From: a candidate division TA06 bacterium 32_111
GTDB taxonomy: Bacteria; Hydrothermota; 32-111
Direction: 5' to 3'
DNA length: 64,000 bases
Assembly: GCA_001508335.1 (NCBI GenBank)
Contig: LGFX01000001.1
Coordinates: 1 to 64,000 of the forward strand
Shown here: piece after piece, positions 32,754-41,618 of the stretch
How the letters are laid out: each line of letters starts with the position of its first letter
Position numbering within the stretch: position 1 is the stretch's first letter
Translations under genes and position numbers: made by a program
The notes under the pieces: model-generated
Told to the model about the DNA's origin: nothing
Database searches by the model: none
What the model saw: only the letters and a program-made list of their open reading frames with translations

Positions 32754-33718
32754 AAAAATTTATTTTGATCGTTTCCCTATCATTTTTTACAATCTCAATT
32801 TTTCCCTATCCTGCGTACAAGGAGGATGTCGATACAATAGTTGACCTTTTATACAAACAGGATTATGAAAAAGCCATAAAACACATTGAAAGTATAAAGA
32901 AAAAATATTCACCGGTTCTATACCATTTTCTTAATGCAACTGTCATTTCAACTTATATGAGTGATTTTGAAACCGATTCTTTATCCTATTTACTTTTTTC
33001 AAGTGCAGATTCAGTTTTAAAATATGCTGACTTAAAAGATTCTTATGATAACTTTTTCGTTGGTGGAGTTTTTCTATACAAAACATATTACTATGTTGAT
33101 AAAGGGAATTATCCTAAAGTTATCAATAACGGTTTGTCAGCGTTAAAATTTTTTAACAGGTCAATAGATATAGATAAAACCATGTATGACAGTTATCTTG
33201 GAAAAGGTGTTGTCAGTTATTTCGTTAACAGATTCAAAGACAGGTTGCCTTTTGTTTCAGGTAACGATGATGGTATAAAGTTGATAAAATTCTCTGCAGA
33301 CTCAGGTATCTTTGTTCAGTATCCTGCATACAACGTTTTGGCGGTACTTTATCAGTTGGATAAGAATTATAAGGAAGCTGAAAAAACATGTGAAAGGTTG
33401 AGGGAAGTTTACCCTGATAACAGGATGTTCCTCTTTACACATATAAAGATCCTTCTTGAGCAGGACAAATTCAAAGAAGCACTGCTGTTACTTGAAAAGT
33501 TAAAGGAAAAGGTGGAAACTGAACAACCAAAAACTTATGTGAATCTCTCCTTCGTATATTATAACCTTTCTTTGGTTTACACAGAGTTGAAAGATTTCGA
33601 AAATGCGAAACTCTATCTTAGAAAACTGAATAGAGTTTATATGTTGTCACCTCATAACAAAAAGGTTAAAGAGTTTTATAGGAAGGGAGAAATATTAAAG
33701 AAAAGGATAGATGGGTAG
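32750..33718 (+). CDS. Secreted TPR-like repeat protein
   Basis: 322 residues. Signal peptide (about 1-19), then helical pairs of TPR type: YKEAEKTCERLREVYPDN near 206-223 and FKEALLLLEKLKEKV near 242 are the clearest. Probably periplasmic or outer-surface scaffold. Stop overlaps the next glycosyltransferase by 8 bases. Confidence 0.7.
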   Translation: MKKFILIVSLSFFTISIFPYPAYKEDVDTIVDLLYKQDYEKAIKHIESIKKKYSPVLYHFLNATVISTYMSDFETDSLSYLLFSSADSVLKYADLKDSYDNFFVGGVFLYKTYYYVDKGNYPKVINNGLSALKFFNRSIDIDKTMYDSYLGKGVVSYFVNRFKDRLPFVSGNDDGIKLIKFSADSGIFVQYPAYNVLAVLYQLDKNYKEAEKTCERLREVYPDNRMFLFTHIKILLEQDKFKEALLLLEKLKEKVETEQPKTYVNLSFVYYNLSLVYTELKDFENAKLYLRKLNRVYMLSPHNKKVKEFYRKGEILKKRIDG

Positions 33719-34850
33719 AAAAAAAGTCCTTTTGATCTCATACTATCTTTATCCATTCTATAACTATGGAGGAGGTAGAAGATTCACCTCTTTGATAGAT
33801 TATTACAAAAATTCAAAAATAGATTATCGTGTAATAACTTCATCTTTCAAAACTTTTGAAAAGGAAAAGATTCTTTTTATAAAAGACCCTTTTGTCAAGG
33901 ATAAGATGATCGATAGAAAAGAATCTACTTTAAGATCTTTTAACCCTCTGCCTGATTCAATGTTTTTATGGTCTTTTGAAGTTTTTAAATACATTAAAAA
34001 AAACAAAGATAAATTTGACAGAATCATAATCTCGTCACCCCCATTCTCTTTACCTTTGATTCTATCTTTGAAACTTAAAAAAAATGATCTTGATAAGTTT
34101 GTTCTCGATGTAAGGGATATCTACTATAATGGGACTTTGAGAGATTATAGAATCATTTTTATTAAATTTATCGATTATATTTTTGATAGAATGATATTCA
34201 AAAAATTTGATAGGATAACAACGAATATCCCGCAATTTGTTTCTTTGATAAAAAAAAGGTATGGGAAAGGAAGGGTAGATCTTGTTTTGAATTCTATCGT
34301 TGAAGAAAATTGCGAAAGGGCTGATTTAAATTTAAAAGAGAAGTTTTTACTTTATTCTGGTAAACTTGATAGGTACAGGTTCAACAGAGATTTTTTTGAG
34401 GAGTTTGAAAAGACCTATCCAAAATTAGGTTTAAAGATTTTTATTATAGGAAAAGTTGAAGAAAGGATAAAAGAATACCTTCAAAGAAAAGAGTACATAA
34501 AATTTTTAGGTGAAATGGATTATGATAAAACGGCTGATTACATCTTATCCTCCGAAATTTTTCTTATAATGCATCCTTTTGATCTTAAAGATGGAAACTC
34601 AATATTTTCATCAAAACTCCTTGATGGAATAAAATTCAAAAAAAAGATTCTGTATGTTGGTCCAGAAAGTGAGGTATTTAAATTCATCAAGAAATATAAC
34701 ATTGGGGAAACTGTTAAAAAATCTGAAATTTACAATCTCGAAGAGAGATTGAAAATTTTGATTGCAAGAGATTATACCTATGATAAAAAGGTAATCGAAA
34801 TGTTCAAACAACCTTTTAAAAACAGTTATTTTACTGAAGGTCTTTGTTGA
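33711..34850 (+). CDS. Glycosyltransferase, GT-B fold
   Basis: 379 residues. LLISYYLYPFYNYGGGRRF at the N-terminus is the acceptor-loop pattern of GT4-type enzymes. FLLYSGKLDRYRFNRDFF near 220 starts the second domain, and HPFDLKDGNSIFSSKLLDGIKF near 290 replaces the EX7E segment in a weak form. A diverged family 4 relative is likely. Last of the glycolipid block; its 3' end overlaps a convergent minus-strand gene. Confidence 0.7.
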   Translation: MGRKKVLLISYYLYPFYNYGGGRRFTSLIDYYKNSKIDYRVITSSFKTFEKEKILFIKDPFVKDKMIDRKESTLRSFNPLPDSMFLWSFEVFKYIKKNKDKFDRIIISSPPFSLPLILSLKLKKNDLDKFVLDVRDIYYNGTLRDYRIIFIKFIDYIFDRMIFKKFDRITTNIPQFVSLIKKRYGKGRVDLVLNSIVEENCERADLNLKEKFLLYSGKLDRYRFNRDFFEEFEKTYPKLGLKIFIIGKVEERIKEYLQRKEYIKFLGEMDYDKTADYILSSEIFLIMHPFDLKDGNSIFSSKLLDGIKFKKKILYVGPESEVFKFIKKYNIGETVKKSEIYNLEERLKILIARDYTYDKKVIEMFKQPFKNSYFTEGLC

Positions 34851-35160
34851 AACTATCAGGATGTGGAGATTTGAAAACAAGTAGGGAACTCTTTCTTTCA
34901 GAATTATTTTCAATTAACATTCTGTCGTTAAGATTTACCAGAAATATTGAACCCTCCTTTAAACTTTTTTTTACACCATTTAAAGTTATCTCAACCTCTC
35001 CCATTATAGGAATTATCGTTAGATACGAGTTTGCGTAATGTTCTTTAACAGATTGTTTTGGGTTCAACGCTATCTGAAGTATCAAACAATAGTTGTTTTC
35101 AACAAGTTTTCTGTAACCAAAATTTTCATCCTGAAAAGGTATATTTTCAAAAATATTCAT
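34831..35160 (-). CDS. Small cupin-domain protein
   Basis: 109 residues, one beta-barrel cupin: KEHYANSYLTIIPIMGEVEITLNGVKKSL near residue 40-68 and EGSIFLVNLND near 69. The metal ligands expected in motif 1 (HxH) are reduced to one His and a Tyr, so it may bind ligand without metal. A strong AGGAGGT site lies upstream on the minus strand. Convergent with the glycosyltransferase, overlapping its last 20 bases. Confidence 0.7.
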   Translation of the reverse strand: MNIFENIPFQDENFGYRKLVENNYCLILQIALNPKQSVKEHYANSYLTIIPIMGEVEITLNGVKKSLKEGSIFLVNLNDRMLIENNSERKSSLLVFKSPHPDSFNKDLQ

Positions 35161-35217
35161 AAGACCTCCTTCATTTAATTATCTTTTGTTTTTCCTTAAT
35201 GTCAACATTTACAATCC

Positions 35218-35245
35218 TTGAATATTTAACTTAATATTGTATAAT
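35218..35245 (+). promoter_or_regulatory. Promoter of queH, probably leaderless
   Basis: TTGAAT (35218-35223), 16-base spacer, TATAAT (35240-35245). The start codon at 35252 lies 6 bases after the -10 box, so transcription would begin at or next to the ATG and the message would lack a ribosome site. Confidence 0.6.
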
Positions 35246-35251
35246 AAACTT

Positions 35252-35806
35252 ATGGAAACTTTAATTTTGCATACATGTTGTGGTCCAGATCTGACTTACT
35301 CTTACAAATTTTTCAGTAGAAGATATAATGTAATCTCCCTTTTTGTTAATGACAATATTGACTCTGAAGATGAGTTTAACAGAAGGTATGAGGAGGTTTT
35401 TAAGGTTGCAAAATATTTTTCTTTTGAAAGTATCAAATTGAAATATGAGAATAATAATTTTTTGGAAAATATTACCGGACTTGAAAATGAACCTGAGATG
35501 GGAAAGAGATGTGAGATCTGTCATCTAATTAATTTTAAAAAGGTTGCAAAATTTTGCAAAGAGAATGGTTACAATTTATTTTCAACTACCCTAACTATAA
35601 GTCCACATAAGAATGTTGAACTTATAAACAGTGTTGGTGAAAAGGTTGCTAAAGAGTTTGGAATAGTTTTTATTAAAGAGAATCTCAGGAAGAATGATGG
35701 TTTTAAAGAATCGGTAAAGATTTCCAAAGAGTTGAACCTTTACAGGCAGAATTATTGTGGTTGTATTTTTTCAAGGGGGAAAAGTGGACAGAGAGTTAAG
35801 ATTTAA
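35252..35806 (+). CDS. queH: Epoxyqueuosine reductase QueH
   Basis: 184 residues from the ATG at 35252. LHTCCGPD near residue 6, GKRCEICHLINF near 85 and LYRQNYCGCIFSRGKS near 165 provide the Cys sets of QueH (4Fe-4S and second metal), and FSTTLTISPHKN near 110 is the family block. Completes queuosine in tRNA. Starts a new transcription unit; its end overlaps the next gene by 23 bases. Confidence 0.9.
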   Translation: METLILHTCCGPDLTYSYKFFSRRYNVISLFVNDNIDSEDEFNRRYEEVFKVAKYFSFESIKLKYENNNFLENITGLENEPEMGKRCEICHLINFKKVAKFCKENGYNLFSTTLTISPHKNVELINSVGEKVAKEFGIVFIKENLRKNDGFKESVKISKELNLYRQNYCGCIFSRGKSGQRVKI

Positions 35807-36254
35807 AAAGTTCCTTAAAAAGATGGAAGATTGTGAAGGCTGTCCTATGAGAAGTTATGGAGAACCTGTATTTTCAGGTAATATTTTGCAGGAAATTATG
35901 ATAATAGGTTATGAACCTGAAAGTCACAATTTTTCAATAGATTCGAAATTGATTGCAAAAGCATCTTCACTTCTTACTCTTTATGAAACTGAGGTTAAAT
36001 ATGGAGCCTACATAACCTATCTTTACAGATGCTCACTTATAATCCATGGTGAATTAACGGATGAAGCTAAAAAAAGATGTAAAAGGTATCTTGAAGAGGA
36101 GTTTGACATAGTAAAACCAAAATACCTTATTGTTTACGATGAAAGGGTTTTAAAGGAACTTGTACAGGATTATGAACGGGTAGTTAACTCTGATACTCAA
36201 CCAGTTGAGTGTAATGTTTTCGATAGAAAAGTAGAAATATATTTTATAAGATGA
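35784..36254 (+). CDS. Uracil-DNA glycosylase superfamily-like protein, diverged
   Basis: 156 residues using GTG at 35784, which has an AAGGGGG site. CEGCPMRSYGEPVFSGN near residue 14 mirrors the N-terminal Cys part of family 4/5 glycosylases; IMIIGYEPES replaces the usual GEAPG loop; AYITYLYRCSLI and IVKPKYLIVYDE match later strands. The catalytic loop is changed and most of the 4Fe-4S Cys ligands are missing, so it may bind rather than cut uracil DNA, or do something else. Confidence 0.55.
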   Translation: MDRELRFKKFLKKMEDCEGCPMRSYGEPVFSGNILQEIMIIGYEPESHNFSIDSKLIAKASSLLTLYETEVKYGAYITYLYRCSLIIHGELTDEAKKRCKRYLEEEFDIVKPKYLIVYDERVLKELVQDYERVVNSDTQPVECNVFDRKVEIYFIR

Positions 36255-37360
36255 AAAAAGTATTTTCTTTTGAAATAACAGATTATAATGTTGAAAAGAT
36301 TGATGAATCTTTAAGAAAGGTTTTCTCCAGTTTAGACCTTACAAAAAGATTTTCAGATGGGAAGAAGATAATTTTAAAACCTAACCTTCTCACAAAACCT
36401 AATTCCACTTTAAACATTATAACAACAAATCCAATAGTTGTTGAATCAGTTATAAAGATTCTTCTCTCAAGTGGGATCCAAAAAGAAAAAATATTTATTG
36501 CTGATGGCTCATCAGCGATACACAAAGATATGGAGCAAATTTTTAAACAGACAGGTTTCTGGGAAGTTTCAGAGAAGTATGGGATAGAACTTGTCAATCT
36601 CAACAGGACAAAATACTTTATCAAAGATAAGATTAAGGTGAGCGATTTTATTAAAGATAACCCCCATATAATAAACATAGCGAAGTTGAAAACTCATATG
36701 CTCACAAAGTTAACCTTATCCGTTAAAAATCTTTATGGTTTGATTCCGGGTGAAAGTAAACTTTACTATCATACGAGGTATCCAGATCAAGAAAGTTTTT
36801 CAGATTTTTTATCAAAACTTTACAACTCTGTAAGACCTGAACTGAACATAGTAGATGGTATCGTTGGAATGCAGGGAAATGGACCTGGTGGTGGAGATTA
36901 CGCTAAAACTGAACTACTTTTAGCATCTGAGGATGGTTTCGCTTTAGATGATTTTATAGCATCCCTTTTAGGTTTCAAAACCTCCGACATACCTTTTTTG
37001 AAAATGGCTATAAGAAACGGTTTCTACGATGGTAGATATGAAGTTTTGGGTTCATTCCATAAACTTGAAATGAGGATGCCTGACAGAAACAAATTTTCTT
37101 TGTCGCTAAATTTTGCTAAACAAAAATTTGTAAAACATTTCACATCCAATTTTCCTAAAGTAATTACAGAAAAATGCACGAGATGTTACAGATGTTACAA
37201 ATCTTGTCCCGCTGGTGCAATAAATCTTGTTGATGGGTATCCGCATATAAGGGAGAGATTGTGCATAACCTGTTACTGTTGCGTTGAGGTCTGTCAATTC
37301 AAATCAATAAGAGTTAAAAAGAGTATTCTTGAAAAATGGTATGAAAAATTTAAAAAATGA
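36251..37360 (+). CDS. DUF362 protein with C-terminal 2[4Fe-4S] ferredoxin domain
   Basis: 369 residues. The N-terminal DUF362 has ILKPNLLTKPN near 41 and NIAKLKTHMLTKLTLSVKNLYGLIPG near 143. The C-terminus has two clusters: CTRCYRCYKSCP (near 311) and CITCYCCVEVCQ (near 338), the CxxCxxCxxxC pattern twice. Electron-transfer or iron-sulfur enzyme of unknown substrate, cytoplasmic. Overlaps both neighbours. Confidence 0.9.
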   Translation: MKKVFSFEITDYNVEKIDESLRKVFSSLDLTKRFSDGKKIILKPNLLTKPNSTLNIITTNPIVVESVIKILLSSGIQKEKIFIADGSSAIHKDMEQIFKQTGFWEVSEKYGIELVNLNRTKYFIKDKIKVSDFIKDNPHIINIAKLKTHMLTKLTLSVKNLYGLIPGESKLYYHTRYPDQESFSDFLSKLYNSVRPELNIVDGIVGMQGNGPGGGDYAKTELLLASEDGFALDDFIASLLGFKTSDIPFLKMAIRNGFYDGRYEVLGSFHKLEMRMPDRNKFSLSLNFAKQKFVKHFTSNFPKVITEKCTRCYRCYKSCPAGAINLVDGYPHIRERLCITCYCCVEVCQFKSIRVKKSILEKWYEKFKK

Positions 37361-38147
37361 CCTCGTTGTTAAAATCTCACTATTCCTTCTAAAATATTTA
37401 CCTTTAAGGTTATTGATAGTACTGGCTAAATTGATCTCAATACTATTTTACAATTTCGGAATAAAAAGCAAAAAGAGGGTGAAGGAGAATTTAAAAAAAT
37501 GTCATATAAGATTTTCCATAAAAATTTATCTTAATAATGCTCAGTTTTTAGTTGAAAACCTTTATCTTTTTTACCATCATCCTTCTGAAAACAGATTCGA
37601 GTTTCATAACCTTGAATTACTTGAAAATTTATTGAGGAAAAATGAAAAGGTGTCTATCATTTCAGTCCATTATGGAAATTGGGAGGTTGTTGGTCAAATT
37701 TTACAAAGAAAAGGTTTCAAAATTTCAATTGTTTATCAGAAAAGGGATGAATGGTTTTATCATTATATAGATAATATAAGGGTCAAGTATGGGGTTAAAC
37801 TCATTGAAAAGAGTTCTCCTTTATCTGTTTATAAAGAACAGATAGAAAATGGTAGAATTCTTTCTTTTTTAATAGATCAAAAATTGAACAACATTACAAC
37901 AAAAAATGTTAACTTTTTAGGTATCGTTCAAAACTTGCCTTATGGCTGGTACAGGTTAATTGAAATATTTAAATTACATCCAGTTTTGATGGTAACGAGG
38001 TATGAAAGAGGAAAACATAAAGTTTACTTCTATGATGCTTACTCTTTTCCCTATGAAAAAATATACAGATTTTTCGAAAACCATATACGGAAGGATATTT
38101 TTCAGTATGATTTCTTCAGTAAAATATTTCAGGATAGTAACGGTTAG
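37341..38147 (+). CDS. LpxL/HtrB-like lipid acyltransferase, second copy
   Basis: 268 residues from the ATG at 37341. SVHYGNWEVVGQILQRKGF near residue 108 carries the HxxxxE motif; FLIDQKLNN near 173 is the conserved D-Q/R element. Probably acts late in lipid A-type glycolipid assembly; placed just before the Lpt genes, which fits. Overlaps lptC by 41 bases. Confidence 0.85.
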   Translation: MKNLKNDLVVKISLFLLKYLPLRLLIVLAKLISILFYNFGIKSKKRVKENLKKCHIRFSIKIYLNNAQFLVENLYLFYHHPSENRFEFHNLELLENLLRKNEKVSIISVHYGNWEVVGQILQRKGFKISIVYQKRDEWFYHYIDNIRVKYGVKLIEKSSPLSVYKEQIENGRILSFLIDQKLNNITTKNVNFLGIVQNLPYGWYRLIEIFKLHPVLMVTRYERGKHKVYFYDAYSFPYEKIYRFFENHIRKDIFQYDFFSKIFQDSNG

Positions 38148-38619
38148 TATTTTTCTCTTTCTTTTATTCTGTGAAAGAGAAAGTATCGAAAAAGTTGAAA
38201 AAATTCAGGAAGATGTTGTTACAGATTTCAGATCAGAGTATTTCCAGAAAGATGTTAAAATTTATTCTTTAAAATCTGATACAGGTTACTATATAGATTC
38301 TTTGAAGATGTATATACTTAAAAATGTAGAGTACAATAGGGAGGATGGAGAAAAAGTTACAATCTTTGCGGAAAGTTCAAGTGTTTTTGAAAAAAAGATA
38401 GAGTATTTTAAGAATGTTCGAGTTGTTTTCTCAGACTCTATGATTCTTCACTCTAACTACCTTCTTTACGATATAGATACCGATACCTTAAGAACCGATG
38501 ATTCGATAATTATAGAAAAGAAGGATGATAGAATGCTAACTAAGGGTTTTATCTGTTTTGACAATTTTAAAAAAACAGTATTTCTCTCTCCAGTTTTGAT
38601 ATATGATGAAAAAAGATAA
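38107..38619 (+). CDS. lptC: LptC-like lipoprotein
   Basis: 170 residues from the ATG at 38107; this start gives a signal ending in LFLLFC, a lipobox. The rest is beta-rich OstA-like sequence (VKIYSLKSDTGYYIDSLKM, YFKNVRVVFSDSMILHSNYLLYD). By position before LptA and LptB it is the inner-membrane LPS bridge component. An in-frame start 105 bases upstream lies inside the acyltransferase gene. Confidence 0.75.
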   Translation: MISSVKYFRIVTVSIFLFLLFCERESIEKVEKIQEDVVTDFRSEYFQKDVKIYSLKSDTGYYIDSLKMYILKNVEYNREDGEKVTIFAESSSVFEKKIEYFKNVRVVFSDSMILHSNYLLYDIDTDTLRTDDSIIIEKKDDRMLTKGFICFDNFKKTVFLSPVLIYDEKR

Positions 38620-39514
38620 AATTTTGATTTTGATTCTATTCTTTTTTTCACCAGAGATTTTCTTCGCTTATACTCTCTATTCTGAAAAAGCATCCATAAT
38701 TGGTGATACTATATTTTTCTTTAAAAACGTTGATTTCAAATCTGATGGTTACTCCCTTAAAACTGATTCATCCTTTATTCTAAAGAAAGATTCTTTAATC
38801 TTTTTTCCAAAAAGTTTTATTTTGAAAAGAGATGATTCTGTAAAAATTCTTGCAAAGTATGGGATCTATCTTATCAAGGAAAAAAGATTCTATATTAATT
38901 TTCAAACAACTGAAAAAGAGAATAGATTCTCAATCCAGAGTGAAACTTTAGAAATTTTTCTTGATGATTCTCTTTTTATTTTTACCGGAAAACCTGTTTT
39001 TGATAATGCTGATGAAAAGTTAAAAATTTTTGGAGAAAGAGTTGAGTATTTAAAAAATCTTGAAAGGATTTATTTTAAAGGTAACTCTTTCCTTCAAAAG
39101 TATGATTCTTCTTATTCTATTATATCTGGTAACATTTTAATAGATGATAAAGATTCTGTTAATATTTTTTCAAGCGGAGTTGAGATTTTTAACGATAGTT
39201 TCACTATAAAATCAGATTCGGTGAATCATTACAGGAAAGGATCCTTTTTTAAAACTTTGAAAAGGGGAGATATAGTTGCAAAAAATTCCTTCTTTCAGGG
39301 AGACACTTTTATTTTCTATTTTGAGAATGATAGTTTGAGAAGGATGGTTGGTAAAAATAATATTGTATTTAAAAATGAAGATGATAATATTGTTAAAATA
39401 GTTTGTGATTCACTTGATGGAACTTTTAAATCATCAAAAGTTGATATTCTTAAATTTTATAAAATCAAAGAGAGTGAACTTTTGAAAAAGGAAAAAGATG
39501 GTACTGAGAAGTGA
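38603..39514 (+). CDS. lptA: LptA/OstA-like periplasmic protein
   Basis: 303 residues. Signal peptide (to about 22), then long beta-jellyroll OstA repeats: ASIIGDTIFFFKNVDFKSDGYSLKTDS, FQTTEKENRFSIQSETLEIFL, AKNSFFQGDTFIFYFEND. Longer than classical LptA (about 185), so more of the bridge may be in this one protein. Between lptC and lptB. Confidence 0.75.
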   Translation: MMKKDKILILILFFFSPEIFFAYTLYSEKASIIGDTIFFFKNVDFKSDGYSLKTDSSFILKKDSLIFFPKSFILKRDDSVKILAKYGIYLIKEKRFYINFQTTEKENRFSIQSETLEIFLDDSLFIFTGKPVFDNADEKLKIFGERVEYLKNLERIYFKGNSFLQKYDSSYSIISGNILIDDKDSVNIFSSGVEIFNDSFTIKSDSVNHYRKGSFFKTLKRGDIVAKNSFFQGDTFIFYFENDSLRRMVGKNNIVFKNEDDNIVKIVCDSLDGTFKSSKVDILKFYKIKESELLKKEKDGTEK

Positions 39515-40217
39515 AAACCTGGTGAAGTTTTACGGGAAGAGAAAGGTTGTAGATCAACTCTCAATCGAAGTTGAAAATGGGAAAATTATAGGGCTTTTGG
39601 GTCCTAACGGTGCCGGCAAAACTACAACTTTTTACATGATGGTTGGAGTTGTTCAGGTATCTTCAGGAAGGATCTTTCTTGACCAAAATGATATAACAAA
39701 CCTACCAATGTACAGAAGGGCAAGATTGGGGATAGGATATTTACCTCAGGAGAGTTCAATTTTCAGACAGTTGACAGTTTATGAAAATGTCTACTCGATC
39801 CTTGAGATGCTTTACAAGGATAAAGAAAAAAATAAAAAAAGAACTTTCGAACTTCTTGAAAAATTTAAGGTTTCGCATTTGAAAGACCTTCCCGCTTATA
39901 AACTTTCTGGAGGTGAAAGAAGGAGGGTTGAAATAGCGAGAGCTTTAACTTCCAATCCAAAATTTTTACTTCTCGATGAACCTTTTACTGGTATAGATCC
40001 AAAAGTTAAAGAGGATATACAGAATATGGTAAAAGAACTCGCTCGGGAAGGTATAGGTATTCTGATAACTGACCATAATGTAAGGGAAACACTTGAAATA
40101 GTGGATGTTGCTCATATAATATATGAAGGAAAGATACTCCTATCCGGTGATGCTCACCAGTTGATAAACGACGATAAAGCCAGACAACTCTATCTCGGAG
40201 AAAGGTTCAGATTATGA
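39498..40217 (+). CDS. lptB: LPS export ABC ATPase LptB
   Basis: 239 residues. Walker A GPNGAGKTTTFYMMVG (near 34), the LptB hallmark LPMYRRARLGIGYLPQESSIFRQLTV (near 72), signature LSGGERRRVEIARAL (near 138) and Walker B FLLLDEPFTGIDP (near 156). Energises LPS extraction from the inner membrane. The LptF/G permeases are not in this window. Followed by rpoN with a 4-base overlap, the usual order. Confidence 0.95.
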   Translation: MVLRSENLVKFYGKRKVVDQLSIEVENGKIIGLLGPNGAGKTTTFYMMVGVVQVSSGRIFLDQNDITNLPMYRRARLGIGYLPQESSIFRQLTVYENVYSILEMLYKDKEKNKKRTFELLEKFKVSHLKDLPAYKLSGGERRRVEIARALTSNPKFLLLDEPFTGIDPKVKEDIQNMVKELAREGIGILITDHNVRETLEIVDVAHIIYEGKILLSGDAHQLINDDKARQLYLGERFRL

Positions 40218-41617
40218 GACAAAAACTTGAAACCTCCCTGAAACAGGAGATTAAGTTAACACCGCAACTTCTAACACTTGTAAAGATACTTCAACTGCCA
40301 CTCCTTGAATTACAGCAGGTTATTACGAATGAAATAGAGCAGAATCCGTTTTTAACAGATGATATTCTTGAAGAGGATGAGGTTACCTATGAAGAGGCTG
40401 AACCTGAACTTCCTTTGAAGGATGAGATAGATTATGAGTACTTTTTCCATGATGAGTGGAAAAAAGTCTCTCTCCCATCGGAAAGGTATAGCAGGGAGGA
40501 TGAGGAGTTCGATCCTATTGCAAATATAGAGGAAACGGAAAGTTTACAGGACTACCTTCTAACCCAATCACATATTTTTTTCAATGATCCGGATGATATA
40601 AAAATTGCTGAAGAGATAACTTTTTCCCTTTCGGATGATGGACTATTAGAAGTCCCTTTGAGTGTGATTTCTGAAAATCTTAACCTTCCACTTGAAAAGG
40701 TTGAGTATGTGCATTCAAAGTACAAGTTCTTAGAACCGGTTGGAATTGGAAGCAGGAGTGTTCAGGAAGTTTTACTTACCCAACTCGAAAACCAAAAGAA
40801 AGAAGAAACATTGGAATACAAAATTATAAAAGATTTCTATGAGGAGTTTTTATCAAATAAACTCTACATAATAGAAAATAAACTCAAAATAACAAGAAGT
40901 AAACTTGAAAAGGCTTTGGAGTCAATAAAAAGTTTAAATCCGAAGCCTGCCAATGGGGTTTGGGGAAAGAGTACAGATTACGTAATACCTGATGTTATAG
41001 TTGAGCAGAGGGGAGAGGAACTTTATGTATCTTTGAACCTTCAATCGTTTCCAGAAGTTCATCTTAGTAAAAGTTATTTTGACATGTACAAAAACAACGA
41101 AAAACTCTCACAGGAAGAAAAAAGATTTTTAAAAAACAAATTCAATGCAGCTTTATTTCTCCTTGAAGGTATATATAGAAGAAACAATACACTTTTAAAA
41201 ATATCTGAAAAAATAGTCGCTGTTCAAAAAGATTTTTTCTTTAATGGCATCTCTTCTTTAAAACCTTTAACTTTAAATGATATAGCGAGCCAGATAGGAA
41301 TGCATGAAGCAACGGTATCAAGAGCCATAGAGAATAAGTATATGGATACCCCTTCTGGAATATTTCCTTTAAAATTTTTCTTTTCCAAAGGGGTTAAAAA
41401 CGTTTCAGGTTTTGAGGTCTCAAACAAAAAGATCATGAATATTATCAAAGAGGAGATTGAAAAAGAAGATCCAAACAATCCTTACTCAGATTTAGAACTT
41501 GTTAGAATACTTGAAGAAAAATATTCTATTAAAATTGCAAGAAGAACAGTTTCTAAATACAGAGAAAATTTAAATATTCTCCCTTCAACAAAGAGGAAAG
41601 GGAATTTCAGGAGGTAA
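40214..41617 (+). CDS. rpoN: RNA polymerase sigma-54 factor
   Basis: 467 residues. Region I is the Gln/Leu-rich LETSLKQEIKLTPQLLTLVKI (activator-interacting); region II is acidic; region III contains the helix-turn-helix (LNDIASQIGMHEATVSRAIENKY near 355) and the RpoN box ARRTVSKYRENL near 443-454. Directs activator-dependent transcription from -24/-12 promoters. Stop is immediately followed by the surface-protein gene. Confidence 0.97.
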   Translation: MRQKLETSLKQEIKLTPQLLTLVKILQLPLLELQQVITNEIEQNPFLTDDILEEDEVTYEEAEPELPLKDEIDYEYFFHDEWKKVSLPSERYSREDEEFDPIANIEETESLQDYLLTQSHIFFNDPDDIKIAEEITFSLSDDGLLEVPLSVISENLNLPLEKVEYVHSKYKFLEPVGIGSRSVQEVLLTQLENQKKEETLEYKIIKDFYEEFLSNKLYIIENKLKITRSKLEKALESIKSLNPKPANGVWGKSTDYVIPDVIVEQRGEELYVSLNLQSFPEVHLSKSYFDMYKNNEKLSQEEKRFLKNKFNAALFLLEGIYRRNNTLLKISEKIVAVQKDFFFNGISSLKPLTLNDIASQIGMHEATVSRAIENKYMDTPSGIFPLKFFFSKGVKNVSGFEVSNKKIMNIIKEEIEKEDPNNPYSDLELVRILEEKYSIKIARRTVSKYRENLNILPSTKRKGNFRR

Positions 41618-41618
41618 A

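Noticed and set aside
34611-34913. 100-codon minus-strand ORF at the end of the glycosyltransferase
   Set aside because: Lies out of frame with the better-supported cupin gene that overlaps it, and mirrors the + strand gene.
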